Shown: positions 24,533 through 35,235, counted from the stretch's first letter. The stretch: DNA of 64,000 bases from Gaeumannomyces sp. JS-464 (GCA_002197995.1 NGZR01000002.1:7502001-7566000), one strand, 5' to 3'. Program-made: numbers and translations. The notes: generated from the letters alone by a model not told the origin.

Positions 24533-26930
24533 ACGTGGTTTATAAGTAAGTGGCGCATATAAGCGAATAGCGCGTTTTTTATCGCGATTCGCGTTTTTCA
24601 TTTCCAATTTAAATTTTTTAACAACCACAAATAACGTTGACATTTAACGAAGTTAAAATTATTTTTGCGATACGGGTAATTAAATTTAATTTAACGTTAA
24701 ATATGCGTTCGGCAGCTAAAATTTAAAACGTTTTTAAAACCACGTTACGTTGCTAACGCGCCGGTTAATTTGCTTAACGCAATAACATGTTTAAATTATA
24801 AAAATTAACGGAATTCGAAAAAAAGCGCTTATTAAATACATATTTAAGCTAAATTTTTACGCATTTCCTCCCCGGCTTTTTAATGTTAAAAATATAGCTA
24901 ATTAATTATTTACCGAACGTAACGCAAGCATTGTTAGCAAAAACTAAGTTGCGAATTTCGTTAAACGCCGCGTAAAACTCGGCACGCGTTAAATTCGAAA
25001 ATATAATTATTAAAAAGCTAAATGCGAAAATCCTAAATTTGTTTTTACGTAATTCGAGTTTATACGAAATATTATAACTAAATATAGCATTTAAAATAAC
25101 GATATTTACAATTTCGACGAAACCGGCTTTTTTATAAGTATAATTGCCGCCGTTATAATTATTATAACGTTAAAAAACCGTAATAAAAAAAATTAGTCCA
25201 GTTTAATAACCGAAAATAAGTTATAATTATTTAAAAGGTTAATTGTTATAATTAAACGGTTTTTTTATTATCGTTAAAAAGTAGTACTATTTAACCAATT
25301 GGTATTTAAAAACCAACCTTTTACGCAATTAGGTTATCGTAATAAGCGTTAATAAGTGGATTATAAACAAACTTAGTTTAAAATGAATTTAGCATTTCGA
25401 TAAACACATTATAACTCTTTTTACAAGGTTTTATCGTTTATTAATGCTAAACGGTTATAAAAGCTATTATTCGACGGATTTCGAGTTTTATTATTAAAAA
25501 TATAATATTATTACGCTTTATATGCTTTCGTATTTGTTTTACTTTTTTTTAACCGTTTAACGTCGGGTATTTCGGCTTAATAAAACGGGCGTACAATTAA
25601 CAAATTTAAAACTTAATAAAGTTATACGTTAATTACGTAATTAAAATCGAGTTCCTTTTAACGTTTAAAACGGCATTTTTTTAATTTCATAATTAAAAGA
25701 AATATTTAAAAAGGCTTTTAAAAAGTTAAGTTTGCTTTTTTAATTTAAAATCGGTTTTAAAAAAGCTGGATGTAAAGTTATAAACTTTAACTTCTTTAAA
25801 AAAGCTTTTAAACAACTTTAAACTTTAAATTTTCAAAACGCTTTAAACGGTTAAAAAAGCAATTTCGCAATCCGAACATATTAAAATTCGAATTTCTAAT
25901 TGTAAAAAAACAGGGTTTTAATTAAAGCGTGCTTACGCTAATTACAATAACTAACAAAATTACGTTTAATTAGTACGGGCTTTGTTAAGCACTACAAGTA
26001 ATGCTAGCAAAGCCCCAAACTTAATGCGTGGTATAAGCTTATATTGCAGGAAAGGGGCGCTAACAGTCGCCTTTTTATATACCTTCCGACATCGATCCCG
26101 CGGGCCCCCGCTTAAAAAGGCTCCGGTGCCGCACGCGATTTTCCGAAAAATTATTTTATATAGGGAAATTAAAAAATCGGCCCACAGCTATTAAAGCCAT
26201 TTTTACGTTGGGCTTTCGAATTTAACTTGTGCGTTTTTCACCTTTACTTCGGCGCGTGCAAAGCAAGTAAATCAAGTAGCTTTACAGCGGCTAACTTAAA
26301 CGCTGTAACACGTTGTGGGCCGACCTTATGCACAGATCCACAAAAGTATAAGGTAGGTAATACAAGGTAAGTAGTGCAAGGTAAGTAAGGTTTGTGCACT
26401 TAACCTTAGCTAAATACATTAGTTCCTTTTAACACTAATTACTAAAGCAGCTTTTTAACTTTTATTTATACGGTTGTAAACCAAATTGCAAAAAAGGCGA
26501 AAGCGATAATACATAAAATGGCTTTTTTTTAAACCGAAATATCCACGTTTAAAAAGGCGAACAAAGCATTAAGCAAACGCCGAAAAGCTAAAAAAAAAAA
26601 CACGTGTTTAACTTAAAAAGTTATTTACCATCGAAAAAGTACGAAATGTTTTAAACCAAAAAAAGCTAAATGGATAACTATAACAAAAAATGCGCGATTT
26701 TAAAAGTTAAAAAAAAGGGCGACGACGATTCGTTAGCGATATAGCACTTGCGGTAAAACCGGATACAATGCGCGCATTTGTTAGGAAAAAGTAAAAATGT
26801 CCAGTGTATATAATTCCGAGTAGTTTAAATAAATTCTTGGCGTTGTTAGGTTAACATGCGCGTCGATTAACTAAAGGTCGGGTATGGGTGCGCCACTCGC
26901 TTATGTGCGCCATTTATTTGTAAACCACGT
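24533..26930 (+). mobile_element. Fot1/pogo transposon, TIR type 5, carrying an insertion
   Basis: Ends ACGTGGTTTATAAGTAAGTG (left) and ACGTGGTTTACAAATAAATG (inverted right), flanked by TA (24,531-24,532 and 26,931-26,932). The motif AAGTGGCGCAYATAAGCGA marks both ends. Transposase on the plus strand with NFDETGF at about 25,105-25,130. At 2,398 bp it is too long; removing the 533-bp insertion and its 6-bp duplication leaves 1,859 bp, the family norm. Confidence 0.87.
25902..26434. mobile_element. 533-bp non-autonomous insertion in a Fot1 element
   Basis: Homology to sister copies stops at CTAATT (25,896-25,901) and resumes after a second CTAATT (26,435-26,440), which looks like a 6-bp target duplication (possibly longer before RIP). 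The inserted sequence is less AT-rich than its host and encodes nothing I recognise. AGGTAAGTA-type short repeats lie near 26,345-26,385. Inner ends, GTAAAAAAACAG and the inverted GTGTTAAAAGGA, are only weakly alike. Class uncertain; a MITE-like DNA element is my best guess. Confidence 0.55.
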
Positions 26931-27054
26931 TAATTTATATTTTTAAATATTTTTTAAATCGAAAAAATACCCTTCATTTTCACGGGTAATTTAAACAACC
27001 GTTTTTGTTTTAACTTTTATTTAATTTATGTAAATCATTTATTAATAGTTAATT

Positions 27055-28699
27055 TCCCAAATTATAACATTTTTATTAATTTAATTATTGGGTTTGGGTT
27101 AAAATTTGGCTTTGGTTCCACTGCTTTGCAGGCTGAGGTGGGAGACAAAATCCGTCGATACTTTTGTCCCCCACTGTATCTTTCGTGGCCATAGTCGGAC
27201 GCCTGAGCGAGGACAGGGGGACAGCCCCCCTGTCAACGTTCGAGTTTTCCATGGTAGACATGTTGAAGAGGATCTTTTGTGTCAACTCGGATTGTTTTTT
27301 TCTTCTTTTATAGACGGACGAAGAAAAAAAGGCAATCGAGCGCAACAGAGTCGGAGTTATGGGTTCAGCGTCCAACTCCGCTATTTGAACGCGATCATCC
27401 TTTATTATCGGGAAGGCCTCACCTCCTGCTTCGCTTCGATTTAAAGCTGCCCACCTGCTGCTGTAGCGCATCCCAAATCCCAAAAGGTGCGCCGAATCCG
27501 TGAATACTGTGCTCCACCTGAATAGCACAGCCATGCTTGCCACGACCGAGGCCGCAACAGGTGCCGTGGCCCGTGCTTTTAGAGGCGATGCAAATGGCAA
27601 GCCTGCCGTCGCGCAACGCTGCATGCAGTGATGGTATGAGCCGGCAGCAGGCAAACAGGAATGAGGCGACCGACCACGACACCCTACCTAAGCACCTTTC
27701 AACGACAATCCAGTGGATGACCCACTAAAACCTAGCGCTGCAGCCCCCGGCGGTTCTGCAGCTTAGTGGTGCTGCCAGCCTGCTTTCCCCCCACCATTAC
27801 CCTAGCCACCGCTGGGTTACTGCAGGAGGCCGAGCCTGATCTGCCATTGATCTGCCATTGGGCAGGCGGGATATCGTCAAGGTGTTATACCCATCAAATG
27901 CCGACTGGGCGTCCATTCCCACCGCATCCTGCATATTCCACCTTCCCCACCCCCAGCCTTTCCTTGCCAGCGGCAAGACTGGATGAGGCGCGCGGCCTTA
28001 TCATCCGCCGGGCCTTATCATCCGCCGTCCAAGATATCTGCACCTCGTAATTTAGATGAATCGACGGAGGATGGCCTGCGATGGTCAACGGGTCTAGTGA
28101 ACCCCCCACACCACGGGTTCATGCCGCACGCTATTCGCGTCTGTGCCCGCGCTATATGATGTATCCCTCATACCTCTCCGGGTTTTATACCGACAGTCTC
28201 ATCTTGACGGCGTGTCCCCGAAATTGGAACCATACTCTACACACTGTAACCGCTCAGGATTTGCTCTGTTCGTCCCCAAGGATCCTACTGGGCTGCAAAA
28301 GGTTCGCTATGCGATCTGCAGAGCGCTGTCAATATACTATAAATTGGGTTACTGCGCATCATCTCCATTGACTGGTTTCTGTTGTGTACCCAAAGAGCCA
28401 GAGTCCCTGGGTCAGCCTGCCAAAAGCGCCATCCTTAACGAGGCGAGAGCAACGGTAATATAGACGTGCAGAGGGCCCATCAGCCGGCATCCTCGCGCTG
28501 GGTAGATATGACTCTCATATTATAGTAGCCCATGGAGTCGAAACAAGCGCTTCCTTCGTGCCCTTCCGCTTCCATCCCCTCTTTCTCTCACCCTACGAAC
28601 AACATCGACTCCTTGTGCCTGTTCAAGACGCCTCGGGAAGAGGAACCCTTGTCCCCAGGTTGACACAAAGCCCGAGCTCAAGCCAAGCCGATAGCAATC
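27055..28699. other. Boundary zone and protease upstream region
   Basis: Composition switches from RIP-like AT-rich to ordinary GC-rich DNA within about 60 bp near 27,050-27,110. A 189-codon minus-strand ORF (27,085-27,654) and several shorter ones up to 28,460 have no motif, signal peptide or splice pattern that I recognise. They may be chance ORFs in GC-rich DNA or relics. No firm gene is called. Confidence 0.5.
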
Positions 28700-30574
28700 A
28701 TGGTTTCGTCTCCTACCATCCGCTCCCTGCTGGGCAGCGCCGCCTTTCTCGCAGGCGTGGTCCTAGGCTCGCCTGCCCTCCCGCTGGACAGGCGCCCCCC
28801 GCGGTCGCCGCGGACTCGGACGTCCTGCGCCTCCAGCGCCGGATCCGCCACGGCTCCGACGCCCCCTCGCGCGCCGGCTTCCGGAGCATGGACGGCGTGC
28901 TGGACTACAAGTCGCACGACGCCAAGGGCCCATCGTCGTGCACCGCGGCAGCACGGCATCGGCGGCGCGAGGTCTGGGTCGCGGACGACGAGCCGGTGGC
29001 AGAGGGCGTTGGGCCGGCCGTCAACGCTTATAACCAGGTCGAGTCCGTGTTTTCTTTGATGGCTAGGTATCTCTCCCATGAGGGGCAAGGCAATGCTGAC
29101 AGAATGTTGTCATAGGTACATCACTCCTGTTGGGATTGGCGGCGAGGAGTATAACCTGATCATCGACACCGGGAGCAGCGACACGTGGTTTGTCAAGTCC
29201 GGTAGGCCTGGTTGGATCAGTCTCTGCTGCCGCGCCTCGAGGACGAGATACTGATCTACAAAGGCTTTGAGTGCGTCAACTCGCGCCGCCAACGAGTGCC
29301 GTTCGAGGCGTGCGAGTTCGGCCCGGTGTTTAGAGGCGCCTTGTCTGGCGGCACATCGCCTCTACACTTCAACATCACCGTGGGTCACTCGTAACCTCCC
29401 CTCAAGCTGCCTTTTTTCCAAGGAGACATGGAAGTCTCTCAGCCGCAGCGTCTGACATTTGAGGCCCTGCGCAGTACGGCAGCACGAACGGCCCCTTCCT
29501 GAACGGTGAAATGGGCTTCACAGGGTGAGTTCAGTCGTCTCTTCAGCCCCCTGGAACTTACTGACAAGAAGAGTCGCCATCAATCCCATCGGCCTGCAGC
29601 CTCAAGGTCGCCAACGTTAGCGTGGCCCGGCAGCAGGTTGCCCTTGCAACCAACGGCATGTGGTTCGGCGACAACATCAGCAGCGGCATCCTCGGGCTGG
29701 GCCTGCCGGCCCTCACAGCCAGCTCCGACGGCACAAAAGGCCCCGACGGTCGAGCGAAGCAGGTCACGTACGACCCGCTGGTGACCACGATCAACAAGCA
29801 GGTCAAGAACCCCGTCTTCAGCCTGGCCCTCCATCGCAACTCCTCCGAGTCCTTCATCGCCTTTGGCGGCGTCCCGCCCCAAGTCAAAACCACGGGGGTC
29901 TGGGCCACGACCCCGATCGAGAAGGTTGGTTTGCCGTGGACTTGCTTGGCGGTGTGGCATACAGACCGCAATAGCCCTTGATGAGATAGGTAAACTGACG
30001 CTTCGGGGAAACCCGTGCCGTACAGCTTCGCAGGATCGACGGCGTGACAGACTACTTCTACTACACCGTGGTCCCGGACGCCTTTGCTTTCAACAACTCG
30101 CGCCGCGCCCTCCGCGCCTCCAACATTCCGGCATTCATCGTGGACAGCGGCACAACGCTGAACTTGCTCCCCTACGGTACGTCGCGTCGCTATTTTCTGT
30201 TTCGGAAGCTCAAAAACTGCCAGCCAGCCAACCACCACTGACACTGAACACTCCCCAAAAAAGAACTGGCCGCTTCCATCAACAGCCTCTTCACGCCCCC
30301 TGGGGTCCTGGATGTGACCCAAGGCGCGTGGTTCGTCCCATGCGACGCGACGCCGCCCTCGCTCAGCGTCACCCTCGGAGGGTCCGTCATAAAGACCCAC
30401 CCCAGCAGCATGATCCTGCCTGAGGTGCGGAACAGCCGGGGGCAGTGCGCCTCGGGCATCGGGTATACGGATGGCTTTCCCTACATTCTAGGCGACGTGT
30501 TTATGCAGAATCTGGTCACTGTTTTTGACCTTAGCGACAAGATGGAGATCCGCTACGCTGAAAGGGTTTTCTGA
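28700..30574 (+). CDS. Secreted pepsin-like aspartic protease (A1 family)
   Basis: The start at 28,700 opens with a hydrophobic signal peptide (LLGSAAFLAGVVLGSPA). A propeptide leads to the mature domain with both catalytic motifs, DTGSSDTW (about 29,167-29,190) and DSGTTLN (about 30,142-30,162). Inferred exons are 28,700-29,066, 29,116-29,201, 29,264-29,379, 29,475-29,524, 29,600-29,924, 30,026-30,176 and 30,264-30,574; phases agree and all introns are GT-AG. The total is about 468 residues. There is no C-terminal hydrophobic tail, so it is probably released rather than GPI-anchored. The frame breaks once, at the C6 run near 28,790, between signal peptide and propeptide; one missing C would account for it. 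Its 3' end recurs at 33,714-33,800. Confidence 0.8.
28785..28800 (+). other. Frame break in C run of the aspartic protease
   Basis: The signal-peptide frame (…ALPLDRR) and the propeptide frame (PAVAADSDVLRLQ…) meet at the six-C run in GGCGCCCCCCGCGG. Adding one base joins them; no GT-AG intron fits here. Either a base is missing from the assembly or the gene is a recent pseudogene. Confidence 0.6.
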
Positions 30575-30943
30575 TTCTGACCTCTCTCTCCCCCTCGCTT
30601 CTTTTTCTTTTTTTTGTGTGGATGCACTGTACATCAGGGATAGCCATTCGCTTTGGCATAGAGCCGTTCGCAAATACCGAGCTCGTGCTGCCCGACTGTA
30701 TCGACATTGTCGACTGGGAAGGGAACCCGCGGCGGCCCCCGAAGCGCCGTAACCGGAGAGGACGCTGTCATGGACAACTGCAAAAGTCTTATGCTATCGA
30801 TTCTCCTCCCTCTTCCCGTTATGCTGCCGGGGAAGCTAAAAAGGGGTGATCCTCAGCTCGGAGATGCTTGGTCGTTCGTCCATATTTCTGCCGGGAGGCA
30901 CGTTAGCACTATGCAGATAATTCGACTTCCATGGAAGCGTTTC

Positions 30944-31690
30944 TTACATGGTGAAGCACTGGCGCAGGAAATCCAATGCCAGTTCGCTGTCCGGAACGCT
31001 TTTGACTTTGTCGGGCACCAGCAGGTCGAAGGCCGATTTTTGATCCTGCTTGAGCTGCGCCGCGATCGAGCTGGCCCTGTCCGAAATGGTAGCTCGCTTC
31101 CCCGATAACAGCTGGGTTGCAACGATGCCGAGCAGCCAGACGTCGGCCTTGCGCATGCTCCTCCCCTGGCCGAATACGATTTCGGGCACCGTCAGACACG
31201 TCGGCGGGAGGAGTTCGCCCGTGACGGCCCTGTCGCAAAAGAATGGACCATCGAGCTTGATGCCGCACATGTCGTCCAGCAGGATACGCTTCGGTCGATA
31301 AAGGCCACCGCGAGGCCGCGGTTGTGCAGTTGTTCGAGAGCCCTGACGATCTGCCGAACAATTGAGGCTGCCAGCGACACCGGCACCCCCTTTTCCCCCA
31401 CGCCCTGGACGAGGAAGTTCTCACAGTGTACCGCCGGGCATGTATTCTGTCAGCAGATAGCTGTGGCCATCTCTGCGTTGATGTCCGAGATAGGACACAC
31501 ACGGGCTGCTCCGGCTGCTGCAGCTGCTGTTCCAAGTGCGAACCTATGCTCTTCAACACGGCTGCCTCGCCAAACTTCGTCAAGGTCCAGCCTTTCTGCC
31601 CCGATGAGCGCCCCTGTGTCGAGCCTCATGGCAAGAAAGACTGGTCCGTATCGTCCATCCCTAAGTTTTTGATCTTCCTAGAGCAGGAAG
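30944..31690 (-). pseudogene. Degenerate protein kinase pseudogene
   Basis: Minus-strand translation in shifting frames gives an ordered kinase fold: a glycine-loop-like RDGRYGPVFLAMRL at about 31,620-31,665 and GALIGAERLDL where the ATP-binding Lys should be (Glu instead). A hinge-like YLLTEYMPGGTL lies at about 31,427-31,462. Then comes the alpha-E helix IVRQIVRALEQLHNRG, with AVAFIDR where HRD is expected, then ILLDDMCGIKLDG, an activation-segment end LTVPEIVFG, the ADVWLLGIV helix and LALDFLRQCF before a stop. Frames change near 31,425 and near 31,285. With the key Lys and HRD lost as well, this is a dead gene rather than an assembly artefact. The layout resembles STE11-type kinases, but the subfamily is not certain. 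Confidence 0.75.
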
Positions 31691-32577
31691 TCGAAGGTGC
31701 TGGTCGTGCTGGACTCCATATCGGGCAGGCTATGGGAGAGAGTGAAATAGACAGCTCGAGATTTTATACGTAGGCTTTCTGTTTGCCAAAGCGTGTTAGA
31801 GGCTGAAAATACAAAAAGCTTGAAAAAATCGTAAGTTAGGACGGGCGCACTTGGGGGAAAGGCTTCGATGTCGAGGCAGAGCGGTGGGTGCGGGGCCCCT
31901 GGCAATGACGCGCAGCCTCGACACAAATGTGCAGCAACAGGATCAACATCTAGTGCTTTGTAGGTAGTTTCGAATGTCGAGTGGCTTAGTGGCCTACGGG
32001 TGCGTCGTCCGCCATGCACAGGGCGAAGCAACCGCAAGCGGCTAATAATTTAGCGGGCTGGCTCCACAGCGCCCAACAGAACGAGAAGTACGACAGCCGC
32101 CAAACGGTCGCCCTCCATCGCAGGGCGGGTATTGAGGTAACGAGGAGCGTCGCATGCACAGGTTCGACGGGTGGAGTTGGTTTCCGCAGACCTATTTCTG
32201 GTCCAGTGCACTGGGAGGTATTTCCAGACAGAATTCTCCTGACCACCAATACCAACAGCACATTACATTGACTGGAGAAACCCGGCCGTGGACCGATATC
32301 CGAGGCCACTTACTGGGATGCTCTCAAATTAAACAACACTTCGCCTTTCAAATACCGGGTTGTTGGTCCGTAGGCACTCACCTTTTTCGTTCAGGTGGCT
32401 TCGCTGCGGGCGAAGCTATCCCCATGTTTTGCCCAACATTCGCCATATCCGCAATACTACTTACTTTGGTGGTCAACTCGAGCGACACCCAAGGCGAACT
32501 CGGCCTCGTCGTATCTTTGCCTGTAACGGCCAACACAAACCTGTTCTCGAACAAGGCCTGTATTTGACCCATGGAGC

Positions 32578-32615
<38 letters not shown>

Positions 32616-32858
32616 AGATATCTTCAGTGGGTACAAAGGCTTTATCCTGCCTTGCTCTAACTTCAAGGTGATCGTAGAATTTCGAACCAGAGTTATCAAT
32701 CAACCCATCCTACTACCATCCCACCGTTTCCAACAGCCATCTACACTCCTTTGACTGCTCCGCCCATCCCCTATGCAAATCACCCTTGCCATTCGTCTCA
32801 CCTGGGAACACAGCCTGCATCGCATGATATCGCCTTCCACCGAACACCACAAACATGC
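31691..32858. other. Gene-free stretch with a 36-A run
   Basis: Overlapping ORFs at 32,014-32,671 show no recognisable domain. A run of 36 A (32,579-32,614) ends a GC-normal stretch and could be the tail of a retro-inserted sequence, but I found no convincing target duplication. Confidence 0.45.
32579..32614 (+). repeat. Poly-A run (36 bp)
   Basis: An uninterrupted A homopolymer following GGAGCC. It is either slippage or a retro-insertion tail. Confidence 0.9.
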
Positions 32859-33188
32859 ATGCTCTCGTCATTCCTCAGCATCATACTTGTCATTCCCGCC
32901 GCCATCGCCGCTCCCGCAGACCTCCATGCCCGCCAGACCAATCCCAAATTTGAACAAGGTCTGTCGAGGGACTCGATTGCCTACCTCCGAAGGATCAACG
33001 CTGGGTGCTATCGCGAATGCCTTGACAGGTGTCTGAGGTTCCAAGGCAACCCGATTCAACTGCAGGGATGCGTCAGCACCTATTGCGTTCCCATGGCATT
33101 CCGGGGCCGATGCCTGCGGAAACACAGGCACGGCACCCGTGGTTTGCACGCCGAGGCCAAGGCCGCTGTCGATGTCGACGCCGAGTAA
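32859..33188 (+). CDS. Small secreted six-cysteine protein
   Basis: A single-exon frame of 109 residues. The start at 32,859 is chosen because it opens a clean signal peptide (MLSSFLSIILVIPAAIAA, cleavage likely after residue 18); upstream in-frame Met codons would bury it. The mature part has six cysteines at residues 50, 54, 58, 71, 76 and 85 (C-x3-C-x3-C-x12-C-x4-C-x8-C), a basic stretch (RKHRHGTRG) and an acidic end. No known family is recognised. Size, secretion signal and Cys content are those of small secreted proteins of plant- or host-associated fungi, and it lies 6 kb from a repeat block beside decayed genes. Role unknown. Confidence 0.65.
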   Translation: MLSSFLSIILVIPAAIAAPADLHARQTNPKFEQGLSRDSIAYLRRINAGCYRECLDRCLRFQGNPIQLQGCVSTYCVPMAFRGRCLRKHRHGTRGLHAEAKAAVDVDAE

Positions 33189-33713
33189 TCACCCACGGTG
33201 ACAAACGTACGCCGATCCCGCGAGGATACGCAGCGGAGGTGGTCATTCTGGTTGAATGTCAAAGTCTTTGTATTTAAGAGGAGCAGGGGAGGCCACCTGT
33301 ATAGTATCGTGTTTGTTGTTGGGGTCTATCGGTGATAAGGGGTTTGGAGCGCCCAGCGATGTCGTTGTCCGGTTCGCGAGCCCGATGGGAGTTTTGGAGT
33401 TTAGGGAAGTTTGCGGTTGCCCTGGTATGGTATAGGGGGTTTGGCGCTTCATGCACACAGACTTAGCACTGGCATCGAACTAAAAGAAATATTCGGAATT
33501 GGGGTCAAGCTGAGATCTCTCCTTTGCGAAGCTGCTAACGCGCTCTAAATGCCGCGAGGTACTTAATCGCAATGCTAAAGGCGCAAGTTCCGGTCCTTCT
33601 TCCGGGTGACGAGGGTAATGCGGGCGAGGCTATATCCTGGACCCAGGCAGGATTCCATGTTGATGGTCAATCCCGGGCCAATGGTGTATAATAAAACGCA
33701 TAAAATATCACCA

Positions 33714-33787
33714 CAGAACCTGATCACTGTTTTCGACCTCAGCGACAAGATGGAGATCCGCTACGCTGAAAGGGTTTTTGATCCTGA

Positions 33788-33800
<13 letters not shown>
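33714..33800 (+). pseudogene. Displaced copy of the aspartic protease 3' end
   Basis: About 85 bp match 30,507-30,593 with a few substitutions and encode the same C-terminal peptide (TVFDLSDKMEIRYAERVF). In this copy the stop is gone: the gene's TTTTCTGATTCTG reads TTTTTGATCCTG here, so the frame runs on into the CT repeat. No protease sequence upstream of this fragment is present, so it is a relic of a partial duplication or of a second, deleted protease gene. Confidence 0.85.
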
Positions 33801-33827
<27 letters not shown>

Positions 33828-33841
33828 TCTCTCTCTCCTCT

Positions 33842-33902
<61 letters not shown>

Positions 33903-33903
33903 G
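33788..33903 (+). repeat. CT microsatellite, about 115 bp
   Basis: CT dinucleotides with occasional TT interruptions. The repeat grows out of the CTCTCTC that also follows the stop codon of the intact protease at about 30,584-30,592. Confidence 0.95.
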
Positions 33904-34247
33904 GCTCCTGGATAAAGTAACCACCTCTTCACTGCCGACATAGGCTGGAATAGGGATTTTATCCGGCAACCCGGGTATCATCTATACAAGCAACAGAAAG
34001 AAAAGCCGTAAAGCATTGCGAACTAAGCCAAAAATGATAAAAGTAAAGTAGCCATCGTGCGGCCAAGACCCCCCAAAGTTGCATACTCCCAAAATCACAT
34101 ACCGGTTGCTCTCTCAGGCCGTCAGGTAGCCTGTTCCTGGTTCTGTAGCCCTCCAAATTTGACCCTTTTACAAACGCCTGTCTCCCTGTGACTGGCGCCG
34201 CCGCGCCAGCTGCCCATATACCCGCCCCTGCCTGCCTGCCTGCCCTC

Positions 34248-35235
34248 TTATTTCCTGCCGCCCTCATCTTCCCCACCGCGCGGCTTGCGCCCGTCCTCGG
34301 GGAAGCCCTCGGGTGGGTCGACCTCGAAGTCCTCCCTGAACTTTGCGCGCAGGTACTCGTCGAACTCGCCGGCGGCGCGCCTGTCGTGCGCGTCGCGCGC
34401 CTGCCGGACCCACTCCGGGTCGTGGCGGCCGGCGGCGATGTTTGCGACGTAGCGCGCGCAGTCGTGGCGGAAGTCGTCGCTGTTGGACAGCGCCAGCGCG
34501 TCCGGGCGCGCGCCGTCGGTGCCCGCGTCCTTGACGAACCGGGCCGGCATCGCGGCCAGCAGCCTCGCGCGCTGGCCCGCCGACAGGCCGTCCCAGGCGC
34601 CCGGGTGGCACAGCATGTCGCGCAGGTCGACCCTGCCGTCGGCGAGCGGCGAGCGGGCGCTCGTGTAGACCGAGGGCGCCGCCCAGCGCGCCTTCTTGCG
34701 GCGCTGCGCCGCCGTCAGGACAGGCTTGGCGATCTTGCTGGCTGCCGATTTGACCGCCCCCTTGACCGCCTTGCCCGGCGTGGCGGCGCGCGGCTTCTTG
34801 GCCGGCGGGGAGAGTCGTCGGCAGCATTATCAGCAGCAGCAGCAACAGCAGCCGGGGTGGCGGCCCTAGACGTCTTCTTGCGGCCAGCCGCTGCTACGGG
34901 GGTGGGCGAGGCAGATTCCTTCTTGGGGCCGCCTTCTTTGCTGCTGCTGGAGAGGCTTCCTTCTGCTGCGCCTTCTTGGCGCCCTTCGCGGGAGACATGG
35001 TTGCCTTCTTGCCCGCCGACGACGGGGCTCTGGGGGACGACGGTGGTGAAGAGAGGTCCGAAGATTCGGACTCGGACTGGGCACGTTTGGGCCTGGCTAT
35101 TATTGTGAGTTCTTCTCGTGGTTCAGATGCCGAGTCGATGTCCATGGAGCCTCTCAGCCCAACGTGGATGCGATCTGGGACCAGGCGATGCGGCGGGTTT
35201 TGAGCATCGCCGTCGGCCATTGTCTCGTCATGCAT
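34248..35235 (-). CDS. Asx homology (ASXH)-domain nuclear protein
   Basis: The N-terminal half is low-complexity, rich in Ser, Pro, Ala and Lys (repeated AKK/AAKK), and begins MHDETMADGD. The C-terminal part reads SVYTSARSPLADGRVDLRD, then MLCHPGAWDGLSAGQRARLL and ends with acidic/basic residues. This matches the Asx homology (DEUBAD-like) domain of fungal chromatin-associated proteins, which in animals activates a histone H2A deubiquitinase; that role is not shown for the fungal proteins. The frame shifts twice, near 34,930 (GCGGCCCCAAG) and near 34,813 (TCTCCCCGCCG). Each shift is repaired by one extra C, and no GT-AG intron fits. An alternative start is the Met at 35,220. Confidence 0.6.

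Larger units (their letters stand above)
33189..34247. other. Intergenic region with protease-tail fragment and CT microsatellite
   Basis: No gene is supported. It contains the fragment at 33,714-33,800 and the CT repeat that follows. The open frames through the repeat (Leu-Ser or Arg-Glu repeats) are artefacts of the microsatellite. Confidence 0.6.

Noticed and set aside
1..27000. CRISPR array, centromere or mitochondrial insertion as the cause of the AT-rich block
   Set aside because: No regularly spaced repeats and no mitochondrial genes. The composition is explained by RIP of identifiable transposons. A centromere cannot be excluded, but nothing specific supports it.
27085..27654. 189-codon minus-strand ORF at the heterochromatin border
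   Set aside because: No recognisable motif and overlapping alternatives in other frames. I keep it only as a note in the boundary region, not as a gene.
33708..33941. Arg-Glu and Leu-Ser repeat proteins over the CT tract
   Set aside because: Artefacts of reading a dinucleotide microsatellite.
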